Shown: positions 28,421-38,829, counted from the stretch's first letter. The stretch is DNA of 64,000 nt from Paraburkholderia sp. FT54 (GCF_031585635.1 NZ_CP134195.1:992001-1056000); one strand, 5' to 3'. Notes: generated by a model from the sequence alone, not told the origin. Numbers and translations: made by a program.

Positions 28421-29725
28421 ATGGAATTCCTCGATCTCGGACCGTTTTCCCACGCGTCCGGCACGGTTCGTCTGCCTGGCTCGAAGAGCATCTCGAATCG
28501 AGTGCTGCTGCTTGCGGCGCTCGCCGAGGGTGAAACCACTATCACGAACCTGCTCGACTCCGACGACACCCGCGTGATGCTCGACGCGCTCGAAAAGCTC
28601 GGCGTGCGTCTGAAGCGCGACGGCGACACCTGCGTCGTGACCGGCACGCGTGGCGCCTTCACGGCGCGCACGGCCGATCTGTTTCTTGGCAATGCGGGTA
28701 CGGCGGTGCGTCCGCTGACGGCGGCGCTGGCGGTCAACGGCGGCGACTATCGCATTCACGGCGTGCCGCGCATGCACGAGCGGCCGATCGGAGATCTGGT
28801 GGACGGTCTGCGCCAGCTCGGCGCGAAGATCGACTATGAAGAGAACGAAGGCTATCCGCCGCTGCGGATTCGTCCAGGGCAGATCAACGCTGACTCGCCG
28901 ATCACCGTACGCGGCGACGTGTCCAGCCAGTTCCTCACTTCGCTGCTCATGACGTTGCCGCTTGTGCGCACCGAAAGCGGCGTGAGCACCGTGCAGGTGG
29001 ACGGCGAACTGATCTCGAAGCCGTACATCGAGATCACCATCAAGCTGATGGAGCGCTTCGGCATCAAGGTCGAACGCCACGGCTGGCATCAGTTCGTCGT
29101 GCCGGCGGGGCAGCGCTATCAGTCACCGGGCACGATCATGGTGGAGGGCGATGCGTCGTCCGCTTCGTATTTCCTCGCAGCCGGCGCGCTTGGCGGCGGG
29201 CCGCTGAAGGTGGAGGGCGTCGGCCGGGCCAGCATCCAGGGCGACGTCGGCTTTGCCGATGCGCTCATCAGGATGGGCGCGAACCTGCAGATGGGCGACG
29301 ACTGGATCGAAGTGCGCGGCGTCGGCCACGACAGCGGCAAGCTCGAGCCGATTGACATGGACTGCAACCTGATTCCCGACGCCGCCATGACGATCGCCGT
29401 CGCGGCGCTGTTCGCGGACGGCGCGACCACGCTGCGCAATATCGCCAGCTGGCGCGTGAAGGAAACCGACCGGCTCGCCGCGATGGCGACCGAGCTGCGC
29501 AAGGTCGGCGCGAAGGTGCAGGAAGGCGAGGACTACCTCATCATCGAACCGCCTGAAAAGCTGATTCCGAACGCCGCCATCGACACCTACGACGATCACC
29601 GCATGGCCATGTGCTTTTCGCTGGTGAGCCTCGGCGGCGTGCCGGTGCGGATCAACGACCCGAAGTGCGTCGGCAAGACGTTTCCCGATTATTTCGAGCG
29701 CTTCACCGCGCTTGCTCAACCCTGA
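28421..29725 (+). CDS. aroA: 5-enolpyruvylshikimate-3-phosphate synthase
   Basis: 434 residues from the ATG at 28421, twenty bases after tyrA. It catalyses the penultimate shikimate-pathway step. Conserved motifs: [19 protein letters not shown], the phosphoenolpyruvate-site [50 protein letters not shown], and [20 protein letters not shown]. The residues resemble the class I, glyphosate-sensitive form (LGNAGTA with Gly96/Ala-type loop). Length typical. Confidence 0.97.
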   Translation: MEFLDLGPFSHASGTVRLPGSKSISNRVLLLAALAEGETTITNLLDSDDTRVMLDALEKLGVRLKRDGDTCVVTGTRGAFTARTADLFLGNAGTAVRPLTAALAVNGGDYRIHGVPRMHERPIGDLVDGLRQLGAKIDYEENEGYPPLRIRPGQINADSPITVRGDVSSQFLTSLLMTLPLVRTESGVSTVQVDGELISKPYIEITIKLMERFGIKVERHGWHQFVVPAGQRYQSPGTIMVEGDASSASYFLAAGALGGGPLKVEGVGRASIQGDVGFADALIRMGANLQMGDDWIEVRGVGHDSGKLEPIDMDCNLIPDAAMTIAVAALFADGATTLRNIASWRVKETDRLAAMATELRKVGAKVQEGEDYLIIEPPEKLIPNAAIDTYDDHRMAMCFSLVSLGGVPVRINDPKCVGKTFPDYFERFTALAQP

Positions 29726-29760
29726 TTCGACCCCGAATCGACTGACGTGCGACTTTTTCG

Positions 29761-30447
29761 ATGAAACCGACCCGTCCCTTTCACCAGACGCCCGTCATTA
29801 CGATCGACGGCCCGAGTGCCTCCGGCAAAGGCACCGTGGCCGCGCTGGTTGCCGCGAGCCTCGGCTTCCACTTGCTGGATAGCGGCGCGCTGTACCGTCT
29901 CGCCGCGCTCGCCAGCCTGCGCTACGACATTGCGGCGCACGACGCCGACGCCCTTGCAAAACTGATCGACGACCTGCACATCACCTTTCGCGAGGGACTG
30001 GCGCAGCTCGACGGCGTCGATGTCTCGGCCGAGATTCGCGCCGAGGAAGTCGGCGGGCGCGCCTCGGCGATCGCCGTGCACGCGCCGGTGCGCAGCGCGC
30101 TGGTGGCGCGTCAGCGGGCTTTCCGTAAGGAACCGGGGCTGGTCGCGGACGGCCGCGATATGGGCACCGTGATCTTCCAGGACGCCGTGCTGAAGGTGTT
30201 CATGACCGCCAGCGTCGAGGCCCGCGCGGCGCGCCGGCATAAGCAATTGATCCAAAAAGGATTTTCTGCTAATATAGATGACTTGCTCCGGGATTTGCGT
30301 GAGCGCGATGAGCGTGACAGTCAGCGCGCAGCCGCGCCACTCAAGCCCGCAGCGGATGCAAAGCTGCTTGATACCTCCGCATTGTCGGTCGACCAGGCGG
30401 TCGAGCAAGTGGTGCAGTGGTATGAAGCTTTAGTCCCGCATGCCTGA
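29761..30447 (+). CDS. cmk: Cytidylate kinase
   Basis: 228 residues. It phosphorylates CMP and dCMP with ATP. P-loop [35 protein letters not shown]; the CMP-binding region [19 protein letters not shown]; and the lid with [16 protein letters not shown] plus [15 protein letters not shown]. The arrangement aroA-cmk-rpsA is conserved across many Proteobacteria. It closes the biosynthetic part of the operon before a 180-base gap leading to rpsA. Confidence 0.97.
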   Translation: MKPTRPFHQTPVITIDGPSASGKGTVAALVAASLGFHLLDSGALYRLAALASLRYDIAAHDADALAKLIDDLHITFREGLAQLDGVDVSAEIRAEEVGGRASAIAVHAPVRSALVARQRAFRKEPGLVADGRDMGTVIFQDAVLKVFMTASVEARAARRHKQLIQKGFSANIDDLLRDLRERDERDSQRAAAPLKPAADAKLLDTSALSVDQAVEQVVQWYEALVPHA

Positions 30448-30505
30448 TGAAAGTACGCGTTGTGCTTCAGGCGTAGGCGCAGTAGAAAGTCCGTTGTCAG
30501 TAGGT

Positions 30506-30526
30506 GCTTCGCGATCGTCGCGAAGC
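30506..30526 (+). other. Hairpin in the rpsA leader
   Basis: GCTTCGCGA and TCGCGAAGC form a perfect 9-bp stem with a TCG loop in the cmk-rpsA gap, about 105 bases before rpsA. It is not followed by a T run. It may be a structural leader element or an mRNA stabiliser. Confidence 0.45.
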
Positions 30527-30630
30527 GTTGTGTTAACCCTTTAACCCCGCGTGGCATTCGCTCTCTTGGCCGTTGTTGCTGACCGTCCGGCCAGCCTGGC
30601 ACCGCGAGAACCATGCAAATTTTGATTTTT

Positions 30631-32346
30631 ATGTCCGACCTGCAAACCTCTACCCCGAATACCGAATCTTTTGCGGCTCTGTTCGAAGAGTCGCTGACCA
30701 AGCAAGACATGCGCGCCGGCGAAGTGATCTCCGCCGAAGTCGTGCGTGTCGACCACAACTTCGTGGTCGTCAACGCTGGTCTCAAGTCCGAAGCCTACAT
30801 CCCGCTCGAAGAGTTCCTGAACGACGCGGGCGAGGTAGAAGTGCAGGCGGGCGACTTCGTTTCCGTCGCGATCGACGCGCTGGAAAACGGCTATGGCGAC
30901 ACGATCCTGTCGCGCGACAAGGCGAAGCGCCTCGCTTCGTGGCTGTCGCTGGAAAAGGCTCTCGACAACAACGAACTCGTGACCGGCACCATCACGGGCA
31001 AGGTCAAGGGCGGCATGACCGTCATGGTCAACGGCATCCGCGCATTCCTGCCGGGTTCGCTGGTCGATACGCGTCCGGTCAAGGACACGACCCCGTACGA
31101 AGGCAAGACGCTGGAATTCCGCGTCATCAAGCTCGACCGCAAGCGTAACAACGTCGTGCTGTCGCGCCGTGCCGTGATCGAAGCCACGCAAGGCGAAGAG
31201 CGCGCAAAGCTGCTCGAAACGCTGAAGGAAGGCGCGATCGTGGAAGGCGTGGTGAAGAACATCACGGATTACGGCGCGTTTGTGGACCTCGGCGGTATCG
31301 ACGGCCTGCTGCACATCACCGACATCGCATGGCGTCGTGTGCGTCACCCGAGCGAAGTGCTGTCGGTTGGCCAGGAAGTCACCGCGAAGATCCTCAAGTT
31401 CGATCAAGAGAAGAACCGCGTTTCGCTGGGCATCAAGCAACTGGGCGACGATCCGTGGGAAGGCATCTCGCGCCGTTACCCGTCGGGCACGCGCCTGTTC
31501 GGTAAGGTCACCAACATCACCGACTACGGCGCATTCGTCGAAGTCGAATCGGGCATCGAAGGCCTGGTTCACGTGTCGGAAATGGACTGGACGAACAAGA
31601 ACGTTGCACCGTCGAAGGTTGTGCAACTGGGCGACGAAGTCGAAGTCATGGTTCTCGAAATCGACGAAGACCGCCGCCGTATCAGCCTCGGCATGAAGCA
31701 ATGCAAGCCGAACCCGTGGGACGACTTCAGCCGCAACTTCAAGAAGGGCGACAAGCTGCAAGGCGCAATCAAGTCGATCACCGACTTCGGCGTCTTCATC
31801 GGTCTGCCGGGCGGCATCGACGGTCTGGTTCACCTGTCCGACCTGTCGTGGAGCGAAACGGGCGAAGAAGCAGTTCGCAAGTACAAGAAGGGCGACGAAG
31901 TGGAAGCGATCGTTCTCGGCATCGACGTCGAGAAGGAACGCATTTCGCTGGGCATCAAGCAGCTCGAAGGCGACCCGTTCAGCAACTTCGTTGCAATGAA
32001 CGACAAGGGTTCGATCGTCGACGGCGTGGTCAAGACGGTGGACGCGAAGGGTGCCGTGGTTCAGCTGTCGGCGGAAGTCGAAGGCTACCTGCGCGCTTCG
32101 GAAATCGCACAAGACCGCGTGGAAGATGCTCGCAACGTGCTGAAGGAAGGCGACAAGGTCAACGCGATGATCATCAACATCGATCGCAAGTCGCGTGGCA
32201 TCAACCTGTCGATCAAGGCCAAGGATTCGGCTGAGCAACAGGAAGCGATCCGCGGCCTGGCTTCGTCGGATTCGAGCTCGGCAGCTACCGGCACGACGAA
32301 CCTCGGCGCGCTGCTGAAGGCCAAGCTCGACGGCCAGAACCAGTAA
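30631..32346 (+). CDS. rpsA: 30S ribosomal protein S1
   Basis: 571 residues from the ATG at 30631 ([10 protein letters not shown]), the start used by the family; an in-frame ATG at 30613 would add six odd residues. Six S1/OB domains are visible; repeats of the type '[19 protein letters not shown]', '[20 protein letters not shown]' and '[20 protein letters not shown]' mark domains 3-5. S1 recruits mRNAs, especially those with weak Shine-Dalgarno sites. Its own leader has no clear Shine-Dalgarno and an AU-rich stretch instead, fitting known S1 self-regulation. Confidence 0.98.
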   Translation: MSDLQTSTPNTESFAALFEESLTKQDMRAGEVISAEVVRVDHNFVVVNAGLKSEAYIPLEEFLNDAGEVEVQAGDFVSVAIDALENGYGDTILSRDKAKRLASWLSLEKALDNNELVTGTITGKVKGGMTVMVNGIRAFLPGSLVDTRPVKDTTPYEGKTLEFRVIKLDRKRNNVVLSRRAVIEATQGEERAKLLETLKEGAIVEGVVKNITDYGAFVDLGGIDGLLHITDIAWRRVRHPSEVLSVGQEVTAKILKFDQEKNRVSLGIKQLGDDPWEGISRRYPSGTRLFGKVTNITDYGAFVEVESGIEGLVHVSEMDWTNKNVAPSKVVQLGDEVEVMVLEIDEDRRRISLGMKQCKPNPWDDFSRNFKKGDKLQGAIKSITDFGVFIGLPGGIDGLVHLSDLSWSETGEEAVRKYKKGDEVEAIVLGIDVEKERISLGIKQLEGDPFSNFVAMNDKGSIVDGVVKTVDAKGAVVQLSAEVEGYLRASEIAQDRVEDARNVLKEGDKVNAMIINIDRKSRGINLSIKAKDSAEQQEAIRGLASSDSSSAATGTTNLGALLKAKLDGQNQ

Positions 32347-32378
32347 GCCTTGAGTTTTCTTGAGAGGTCTGCTGCAGT

Positions 32379-32702
32379 ATGACCAAATCGGAATTGGTCG
32401 CCCAGCTGGCTGCGCGATTTCCGCAACTTGTCCTTAAAGATGCGGATTTCGCGGTGAAGACGATGCTTGATGCGATGTCGGAGGCACTTGCCAACGGTCA
32501 TCGCATCGAAATTCGCGGCTTCGGCAGCTTCGGCCTTAACCGCCGTCCCTCCCGCGTCGGGCGTAATCCGAAATCGGGCGAGAAGGTGTTGGTGCCTGAG
32601 AAATACGTACCGCACTTCAAGCCGGGCAAGGAATTGCGCGAGCGGGTAGATCGCCGTGCGGGTGAGCCGTTGAAGGCCGAAGAGCCGGATGACGACCTGT
32701 AA
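32379..32702 (+). CDS. ihfB: Integration host factor beta subunit
   Basis: 107 residues. With IhfA it binds and sharply bends specific DNA sites in recombination, replication and transcription. Family motifs: [57 protein letters not shown] (the DNA-intercalating arm with the conserved Pro), and [19 protein letters not shown]. It follows rpsA by 32 bases, as in enterobacteria and pseudomonads, and ends at a strong terminator. Confidence 0.97.
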   Translation: MTKSELVAQLAARFPQLVLKDADFAVKTMLDAMSEALANGHRIEIRGFGSFGLNRRPSRVGRNPKSGEKVLVPEKYVPHFKPGKELRERVDRRAGEPLKAEEPDDDL

Positions 32703-32773
32703 ATGCTTCGCTGTGCTGTTTGCAGCGTGGCATTGGTAGCGTCAGCGGCCAAAGCCAGTCGGCAAAAGACCAG

Positions 32774-32801
32774 AAAAAGCGCCTTCGGGCGCTTTTTTTT
32801 T
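32774..32801 (+). terminator. Rho-independent terminator after ihfB
   Basis: AGCGCC pairs with GGCGCT around TTCG, flanked by A5 on the left and eight T on the right. It closes the rpsA-ihfB unit. Confidence 0.93.
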
Positions 32802-33187
32802 CGTCTGTACGTTCGGCATGTTGCGCCGCGGTCGCCGTCCCCACCAGCAATGCCCACAAGCCGACCGGCGAGCACGGCCCGTAAGCGATGCCCACAAGCC
32901 GACCGGTAGGTACGGTCCACAAGCAATGCCCACAAGCCGACCGGCAAGCACGCGCCCACTAGCATGCAGACGCGGCTCGCAAGTGCCACCGGCAAACCTA
33001 ACAAACAGACGCACCCCCACGTATTCAATCAAACAAGACAAACCCCGCGTAAGCCCGCAATCCGCCAGTTCCTGCCCAGCCGCGAGGGCTTCAATTACAA
33101 TACGGGTCACTTCGGCGCGGGCAACACCGTGGCGCGACGCGCCATCAAGCCGGCGTCACCCCGCAACTGCCGTCAAGAGACCTATTC
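32802..33187. other. Intergenic region ihfB-lapA with tandem repeats
   Basis: Nearly 400 bases without a gene. It contains the 38-bp tandem repeat at 32846-32960. A TACAAT at 33096-33101 could be the -10 of the lapA-lapB unit. Open frames here are repeat-derived and low complexity. Confidence 0.6.
32846..32960. repeat. 38-bp tandem repeat, three copies plus a degenerate fourth
   Basis: Copies begin at 32846, 32884 and 32922. The first 23 bases of each (AGCRATGCCCACAAGCCGAC then CGG) are nearly identical, and the last 15 vary. A decayed fourth copy follows from about 32961. The unit has no dyad symmetry of CRISPR type, and there are no spacers. It lies between two operons, so it may act on promoter spacing or simply be a variable-number repeat. 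Confidence 0.85.
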
Positions 33188-33481
33188 ATGAAATTTATCG
33201 TCTGGCTGATCCGTGTGCTGGTGTTCGTGCTGCTGCTGGTGCTGGCGCTCTCCAATACACAACCTGCTACGCTGAATTTCCTCGCCGGCTACGCATGGTC
33301 GGCGCCGTTGATCCTGATCGGCCTCGCGTTCTTCGTGGTGGGGCTGCTGGCCGGGCTGGTGTCGTCGATGCCGGCCATGCTGCGCTTGCGCATGGAAAAT
33401 GGCCGGCTCAAGCGCGAGTTGCGGGTGGCGCGCGAAACCCCGGTCGTGGTCGAACAACCGCCCATGCCGCCGCTGATCTGA
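33188..33481 (+). CDS. lapA: Lipopolysaccharide assembly protein A (DUF1049)
   Basis: 97 residues. Two membrane helices (about 3-23 VWLIRVLVFVLLLVLALSN and 38-62 SAPLILIGLAFFVVGLLAGL) are followed by a short cytoplasmic coiled segment (LRMENGRLKRELRVARE). This is the DUF1049/LapA layout. LapA works with LapB to tune LpxC degradation and thus LPS synthesis. The neighbouring lapB 69 bases downstream supports the call. Confidence 0.9.
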   Translation: MKFIVWLIRVLVFVLLLVLALSNTQPATLNFLAGYAWSAPLILIGLAFFVVGLLAGLVSSMPAMLRLRMENGRLKRELRVARETPVVVEQPPMPPLI

Positions 33482-33549
33482 ATGCCCTGCGCCGCGCTTC
33501 GTGAGCGCGGCTTTCCGTTTTCGCTTTCCCGCACATTTGCATTAATCGC

Positions 33550-34725
33550 ATGGATCTAGACTTCTGGTGGCTGCTCGTCATACCCGTCGCGTTCGCGTTT
33601 GGCTGGATGGCTGCGCGCTACGACCTCAAGACGCTGCTGTCCGAAAGCGCCAACCTGCCGCGCTCGTATTTCCGCGGCCTGAACTTTCTGCTCAATGAGC
33701 AGCCGGACCAGGCGATCGATGCGTTCATCGAAGTGGTCAAGCTCGATCCGGAAACGGTCGAGTTGCACTTCGCGCTGGGCAATCTGTTCCGGCGCCGCGG
33801 TGAAACGGATCGCGCGATTCGCGTGCATCAGAATCTGTTGAGCCGCGCCGACCTGCCGGTCAGCGAGCGCGATCACGCGCTCTACGAGTTGGGGCAAGAC
33901 TTCCTGAAGGCGGGGCTGCTCGATCGCGCGGAAGAAACGTTCCGCTCGCTCGAAACCGGCGACTACGCGTTGGGCGCGCAGCGCGCGCTTCTCACCATCT
34001 ACGAAATCGAGAAGGACTGGGTCAAATCCATCGACACCGCGCGTCATCTGGAAACAATGGGCGCGGAGTCGCTCGACAAGGAAATCGCGCAGTTTCACTG
34101 CGAACTCGCCCAGGAAGCGCTACAGCAGAAAAAGCCGGACGAGGCGCGGCGCCAGCTCGGCTTCGCGCTGAAGGCGAACCCGACCAACGTGCGCGCCACG
34201 ATCCTGTTCGGCGACGTCGACGCGGCCGGCGGCGCGCCGGAAGCGGCCATCGCCCAATGGCGGCGCGTGGAGGAGCAGAATCCGGCCTATCTGCCGCTGG
34301 TCGCGGAAAAGTTGATGAAGGCCTACGAAGCGCTCGGTCGCCCGCAGGATGGCGCCGATCTGCTCACCACGTGGGTGGACCGCTATCCGACCAACGACCT
34401 GCTCGACGTGGCCTACCAGCACGTCGCATCGCTGCGCGGACCCGACGCCGCCCATGCGCTGGCACGTTCGCAAATGCAGAAGTCGCCGAATCTGGCGGGC
34501 ATGACGCGGCTGCTCGAGGCGCAGGAAGCCGTCGCGGAAGAACCGCGGCGCAGCGAACTCGAACTGATGCGCACGCTGATCCGCCAGCGCACAAAAAATC
34601 TGCCACGGTACACGTGCCAGAATTGCGGTTTCAGGGCGCGGCTTTTCTATTGGCAGTGCCCGGGTTGCAGCGGTTGGGAAACCTATGCGCCGCGTCGCGT
34701 CGAGCCGATCACCGCGTCGAACTGA
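33550..34725 (+). CDS. lapB: Lipopolysaccharide assembly protein B (LapB/YciM)
   Basis: 391 residues. An N-terminal membrane anchor (WWLLVIPVAFAFGWMAARYD) is followed by the signature YFRGLNFLLNEQPDQAIDAF and about nine TPR-like repeats. A C-terminal rubredoxin-type zinc ribbon closes it (YTCQNCGFRARLFYWQCPGC). LapB brings LpxC to FtsH for degradation, balancing LPS and phospholipid. The following genes (ugd, hldA, hldD) also serve LPS, so the region is functionally coherent. Confidence 0.95.
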   Translation: MDLDFWWLLVIPVAFAFGWMAARYDLKTLLSESANLPRSYFRGLNFLLNEQPDQAIDAFIEVVKLDPETVELHFALGNLFRRRGETDRAIRVHQNLLSRADLPVSERDHALYELGQDFLKAGLLDRAEETFRSLETGDYALGAQRALLTIYEIEKDWVKSIDTARHLETMGAESLDKEIAQFHCELAQEALQQKKPDEARRQLGFALKANPTNVRATILFGDVDAAGGAPEAAIAQWRRVEEQNPAYLPLVAEKLMKAYEALGRPQDGADLLTTWVDRYPTNDLLDVAYQHVASLRGPDAAHALARSQMQKSPNLAGMTRLLEAQEAVAEEPRRSELELMRTLIRQRTKNLPRYTCQNCGFRARLFYWQCPGCSGWETYAPRRVEPITASN

Positions 34726-34729
34726 CGCT

Positions 34730-34774
34730 CGGGCGGCAGCGCCGGGTTCGGCTGCGCAGTCGCACTGCCGCCCG
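34730..34774 (+). other. Hairpin after lapB
   Basis: CGGGCGGCAG (34730-34739) pairs with CTGCCGCCCG (34765-34774) just after the lapB stop. There is no T run, so it may be a weak terminator or a 3'-end protecting structure. Confidence 0.4.
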
Positions 34775-34872
34775 GCGTATGGCAACCGCTCCTGCGCGGG
34801 CGGATTTCGCAATGTGTTTCTGACCGGCTTCATCGCCGGGAATCAACACCGGAACCCTCTACCGGAAAGCGT

Positions 34873-36276
34873 ATGAAAATCACCATTATCGGCACGGGCT
34901 ATGTGGGTCTTGTCACCGGCGCGTGTCTCGCTGAGATCGGTCACGACGTTTTCTGTCTCGACGTCGATCCGCGCAAGATCGAAATCCTCAATAACGGCGG
35001 CGTGCCCATTCACGAGCCCGGTTTGCAGGAGATGATCGCCCGCACGCGCGCGGCGCGGCGCATTACGTTCTCCACGGATGTCGAAGCCAGCGTCGCGCAC
35101 GGCGACGTGCAGTTCATCGCCGTCGGCACGCCGCCGGACGAAGACGGCTCGGCGGATCTGCAATACGTGCTCGAAGCGGCGCGCAACATCGGCCGCACGA
35201 TGAACGGCTTCAAGGTGATCGTCGACAAGTCGACGGTGCCGGTCGGCACCGCGCAGCGCGTACGCGCGGTGGTCGAAGAAGAGCTGGCCAAACGCGGGCT
35301 CGCCGACAGCGCGCAGCATCGCTTCTCGGTAGTGTCCAATCCCGAGTTCCTGAAGGAAGGCGCCGCGGTCGACGACTTCATGCGCCCCGACCGCATCGTG
35401 ATCGGCCTGGACGAAGACGCGCCCGGCCTGCGCGCGCGCGAACTGATGAAGCGTCTGTACGCGCCGTTCAACCGCAATCACGAACGCACGCTGTACATGG
35501 ACGTGCGCTCGGCTGAATTCACCAAATATGCCGCCAATGCAATGCTCGCCACGCGCATTTCGTTCATGAACGAAATGTCGAATCTGGCCGACCGCGTCGG
35601 CGCGGATATCGAAGCCGTGCGTCGCGGCATCGGCTCCGATCCGCGCATCGGCTATCACTTCCTGTATGCCGGCTGCGGCTACGGCGGCTCGTGTTTCCCG
35701 AAGGATGTGCAGGCGCTGATTCGCACGGCCAGCGAAAGCGGTCACAATCTGCGCATTCTCGAAGCGGTCGAGGAAGTGAACGACAGGCAGAAAGACGTGC
35801 TGGTGCACAAGATCACGGGCAAGCTCGGCGACGATCTGAGCGGCCGCACGTTCGCCGTGTGGGGCCTCGCGTTCAAGCCGAATACCGACGATATGCGCGA
35901 GGCGCCGAGCCGCCGCCTGATCGCGGAACTGCTGCTGCGCGGCGCGCAAGTGCGCGCGTACGATCCGGTCGCGGTGACCGAAGCGCGCCGCGTCTTCGCC
36001 ATGGATCTGCACGATTCACCCGATCAGTTCGCGCGTCTCACCTTCACGACCACACAGGACGAAACGCTCACTGGCGCCGACGCCCTCGTGATCGTGACCG
36101 AATGGAAAGAATTCAAGAGTCCGGATTTCGTCCATCTGAAATCGGTGCTGAAGTCGCCGCTGATTTTCGACGGCCGCAACCTGTATGAACCGGACGCGAT
36201 GACCGAGCTCGGCATCGACTATCATTCGATTGGACGCCCTTATGCCCAACCCTCTGAACTTCCGGCCGATGCCTGA
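34873..36276 (+). CDS. ugd: UDP-glucose 6-dehydrogenase
   Basis: 467 residues. It oxidises UDP-glucose twice to UDP-glucuronate with NAD+, feeding exopolysaccharide or the aminoarabinose that Burkholderiales place on LPS. NAD-binding [20 protein letters not shown], then [32 protein letters not shown], the catalytic cysteine C274 in [11 protein letters not shown], and [20 protein letters not shown]. It overlaps the following hldA gene by 35 bases, an operon with a shared coding stretch. Confidence 0.97.
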   Translation: MKITIIGTGYVGLVTGACLAEIGHDVFCLDVDPRKIEILNNGGVPIHEPGLQEMIARTRAARRITFSTDVEASVAHGDVQFIAVGTPPDEDGSADLQYVLEAARNIGRTMNGFKVIVDKSTVPVGTAQRVRAVVEEELAKRGLADSAQHRFSVVSNPEFLKEGAAVDDFMRPDRIVIGLDEDAPGLRARELMKRLYAPFNRNHERTLYMDVRSAEFTKYAANAMLATRISFMNEMSNLADRVGADIEAVRRGIGSDPRIGYHFLYAGCGYGGSCFPKDVQALIRTASESGHNLRILEAVEEVNDRQKDVLVHKITGKLGDDLSGRTFAVWGLAFKPNTDDMREAPSRRLIAELLLRGAQVRAYDPVAVTEARRVFAMDLHDSPDQFARLTFTTTQDETLTGADALVIVTEWKEFKSPDFVHLKSVLKSPLIFDGRNLYEPDAMTELGIDYHSIGRPYAQPSELPADA

Positions 36277-37249
36277 GGCCGTGCCTGGCGCCACGCCGTC
36301 CACGCCCGCGCCGCAACTCACGGTAGTGCCGCGCGAACAGCTCGGCGCAGCGCGCGTGCTGGTGGTGGGCGACGTCATGCTCGATCGCTACTGGTTCGGC
36401 GACGTGAACCGTATTTCGCCGGAAGCGCCGGTGCCGGTCGTGCACGTGCAGCGTCAGGAAGACCGCCTCGGCGGCGCGGCGAACGTCGCGCGCAATGCGG
36501 TCGCGCTCGGCGCGCAAGCCGGCTTGCTGTGCGTGGTCGGCCATGACGAGCCCGGCGAGCGCATCGTGCAGCTGCTGGCCGAAAGCGGTGTGAAGCCGCA
36601 TCTCGAACGCGATCCGGCGCTTCTCACCACGATCAAGCTGCGCGTGCTGTCGCGCCAGCAGCAGCTGTTGCGGGTCGATTTCGAAAACACGCCAGCGCAC
36701 GAAGTGCTGCTCGCGGGCCTCGCGCGGTTCGACGAACTGCTGCCGTCGCACGACGTGATCCTGATGTCCGACTACGCGAAGGGCGGCCTGACTCACGTTA
36801 CGCAGATGATCGCGAAGGCGCACGCGGCAGGCAAGCCGGTATTGGTCGATCCGAAGGGCGACGACTGGGAACGCTATCGCGGCGCCACGCTGATCACGCC
36901 GAACCGCGCCGAGTTGCGCGAGGTGGTCGGCCAATGGAAATCGGAAGAAGATCTGATCGCGCGGGTGACGAAACTGCGCGCCGACCTGCAATTCAAGGCG
37001 CTGCTGCTGACGCGTTCGGAAGAGGGTATGACGCTCTTCTCGGACGACGGCATCCTGCACGCCTCGGCGGTCGCGCGCGAAGTGTATGATGTCTCGGGCG
37101 CGGGCGACACCGTGATCGCCACGCTCGCCGCCATGCTCGGCGCGGGTTTGACGCTGGTCGAGGCGGTCGGGCTCGCGAATCGCGCGGCCGGTATCGTGGT
37201 CGGCAAACTCGGCACCGCCACCGTGAACTACGACGAACTTTTTCATTGA
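36242..37249 (+). CDS. hldA: D-glycero-beta-D-manno-heptose-7-phosphate kinase (kinase domain only)
   Basis: 335 residues from the ATG at 36242, inside the end of ugd; a second ATG at 36269 is also possible. PfkB/ribokinase fold: [39 protein letters not shown], and the anion-hole motif [21 protein letters not shown]. coli HldE fuses this kinase to a cytidylyltransferase; here the second domain is absent, so it is the HldA/RfaE1 form and needs a separate HldC. It phosphorylates heptose-7-phosphate at C1 for the LPS core. hldD follows. Confidence 0.94.
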   Translation: MPNPLNFRPMPEAVPGATPSTPAPQLTVVPREQLGAARVLVVGDVMLDRYWFGDVNRISPEAPVPVVHVQRQEDRLGGAANVARNAVALGAQAGLLCVVGHDEPGERIVQLLAESGVKPHLERDPALLTTIKLRVLSRQQQLLRVDFENTPAHEVLLAGLARFDELLPSHDVILMSDYAKGGLTHVTQMIAKAHAAGKPVLVDPKGDDWERYRGATLITPNRAELREVVGQWKSEEDLIARVTKLRADLQFKALLLTRSEEGMTLFSDDGILHASAVAREVYDVSGAGDTVIATLAAMLGAGLTLVEAVGLANRAAGIVVGKLGTATVNYDELFH

Positions 37250-37393
37250 TGCGAACCGCTGGGTCTCCCGCTGTGCGGTCGTGAGCGACGCGCAAAAAAG
37301 AGATCCGCGGGGCATCGACCGAATCTGTCGATTGGAGCGAGCGCTTGGGCACTTGCTCCGATCCCATGCAAAGCTCTTTACCGCAGGCTCATC

Positions 37394-38386
37394 ATGACCC
37401 TCATCGTCACCGGCGCGGCCGGGTTTATCGGCAGCAATCTCGTGAAGGCGCTCAACGAGCGCGGTGAACAACGCATCATCGCGGTCGATAACCTCACGCG
37501 CGCGGACAAGTTCAAGAACCTCGTCGACTGCGAGATCGACGACTACCTAGACAAGACCGAGTTCGTCGAACGCTTCAAGCGCGGCGACTTCGGCAAGGTG
37601 CGCGCGATTTTCCACGAAGGCGCCTGTTCGGACACGATGGAAACCGACGGTCGCTACATGATGGACAACAACTTCCGCTATAGCCGCGACGTGCTCGACG
37701 TCTGTCTCGCGCAGAACATCCAGTTCCTGTACGCATCGTCGGCGGCAACGTATGGCGGTTCGAGCCGTTTCGTCGAAGAGCGCGAAGTCGAGCAGCCGCT
37801 GAACGTGTACGGCTACTCGAAGTTCCTGTTCGACCAGGTGATCCGCCGCGTGCTGCCGACCGCGAAGAGCCAGATTGCCGGCTTCCGTTATTTCAATGTC
37901 TACGGGCCGCGCGAAACGCACAAGGCGCGCATGGCATCGGTGGCGTTTCACAACTTCAACCAGTTTCGCGCCGAGGGCAAGGTCAAGCTGTTCGGCGAAT
38001 ACAACGGCTACGCCGCGGGTGAACAGACACGCGACTTCGTCTCCGTGGAAGACGTGGTGAAGGTCAACCTGTTCTTCTTCGACAATCCGGACAAGTCGGG
38101 CATCTTCAATCTGGGCAGCGGGCGCGCGCAACCGTTCAACGACATCGCCAGCACGGTGGTCAACACGCTGCGCGCGCTGAACAACGAACCGGCGCTGTCG
38201 CTCGCGGAGCAGGTGCAGCGAGGGCTGATCGAATACATTGCGTTCCCCGATGCCTTGCGCGGCAAGTACCAGTGCTTCACGCAGGCGGATCAGTCGAAGC
38301 TGCGCGCGGCCGGTTACGACGCGCCGTTCCTGAGCGTGCAGGAAGGTGTCGATCGTTACGTGCGTTGGCTATTCGGCCAGGTGTAA
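37394..38386 (+). CDS. hldD: ADP-L-glycero-D-manno-heptose-6-epimerase
   Basis: 330 residues. Short-chain dehydrogenase-type epimerase: NAD(P)-binding [39 protein letters not shown], catalytic [10 protein letters not shown] (Tyr-x3-Lys), [20 protein letters not shown] and [16 protein letters not shown]. It flips C6 of ADP-heptose, the last step before heptosyltransferases add the sugar to the inner core. It is 144 bases from hldA on the same strand. Confidence 0.97.
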   Translation: MTLIVTGAAGFIGSNLVKALNERGEQRIIAVDNLTRADKFKNLVDCEIDDYLDKTEFVERFKRGDFGKVRAIFHEGACSDTMETDGRYMMDNNFRYSRDVLDVCLAQNIQFLYASSAATYGGSSRFVEEREVEQPLNVYGYSKFLFDQVIRRVLPTAKSQIAGFRYFNVYGPRETHKARMASVAFHNFNQFRAEGKVKLFGEYNGYAAGEQTRDFVSVEDVVKVNLFFFDNPDKSGIFNLGSGRAQPFNDIASTVVNTLRALNNEPALSLAEQVQRGLIEYIAFPDALRGKYQCFTQADQSKLRAAGYDAPFLSVQEGVDRYVRWLFGQV

Positions 38387-38409
38387 ATCTTTCGGATCCC
38401 TCTTTAAAC

Positions 38410-38462
38410 TGGAATCTCCCGGTTGGTGATGGTCGCCAACCGGTTGTACGAGGGAGATTCCA
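38410..38462 (+). promoter_or_regulatory. Hairpin sequestering the ribosome-binding site of the comEA-like gene
   Basis: TGGAATCTCCC (38410-38420) pairs perfectly over 11 bp with GGGAGATTCCA (38452-38462), which contains the Shine-Dalgarno GGGAG and ends one base before the ATG at 38464. Inside, GGTTGG (38421-38426) pairs with CCAACC (38436-38441). The latter can instead pair with GGTTG (38442-38446), giving two exclusive inner folds. The layout suggests control of translation initiation. Confidence 0.6.
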
Positions 38463-38463
38463 T

Positions 38464-38829
38464 ATGTTTCGAAAAATTCTGGTTACCGCGGCCATGCTGG
38501 CCGCTTTCGGCCACGCTTATGCGGCGGTCGACGTCAACACGGCCAATGAGGACGCGCTGCGCGGCATCAAGGGCATCGGTCCTGCCAAAGCGAAAGCCAT
38601 TCTCGACGAGCGTGCAGCGCATGGTCCGTTCAAGGACCCGGCCGATCTCGGCAAGCGCGTCAAAGGCATGGGCGGGCATACCGTCGAGCGCCTGCAGGCG
38701 GAGGGTCTCGCTGTCGGTCCGGCTGGCGCGGCTGCTAACCCGCAGGCTGCGGCGTCTGCACAGACCAAAGGCGCGGCCGTTCCGGCCGCCACGCCGAAGA
38801 ACAACGCCACGGTGGCAGTGAAGAAATAA
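38464..38829 (+). CDS. ComEA-like helix-hairpin-helix DNA-binding protein
   Basis: 121 residues. A signal peptide (MFRKILVTAAMLAAFGHAYA) is followed by two HhH motifs: VDVNTANEDALRGIKGIGPA and KAKAILDERAAHGPFKDPAD through VKGMGGHTVERLQAEG. An Ala/Lys-rich tail ends it. This is the ComEA layout: a periplasmic protein that binds incoming double-stranded DNA during natural transformation. No other competence gene is in the window, and such small HhH proteins may have other envelope roles. The start codon is embedded at the foot of a strong mRNA hairpin. Confidence 0.85.
   Translation: MFRKILVTAAMLAAFGHAYAAVDVNTANEDALRGIKGIGPAKAKAILDERAAHGPFKDPADLGKRVKGMGGHTVERLQAEGLAVGPAGAAANPQAAASAQTKGAAVPAATPKNNATVAVKK

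Noticed and set aside
32846-32960. Possible CRISPR array
   Set aside because: The units are directly adjacent with no spacers, no dyad symmetry and no cas genes nearby.
36113-37471. 452-codon minus-strand frame opposite ugd/hldA/hldD
   Set aside because: Shadow of three conserved genes, with shadow composition.
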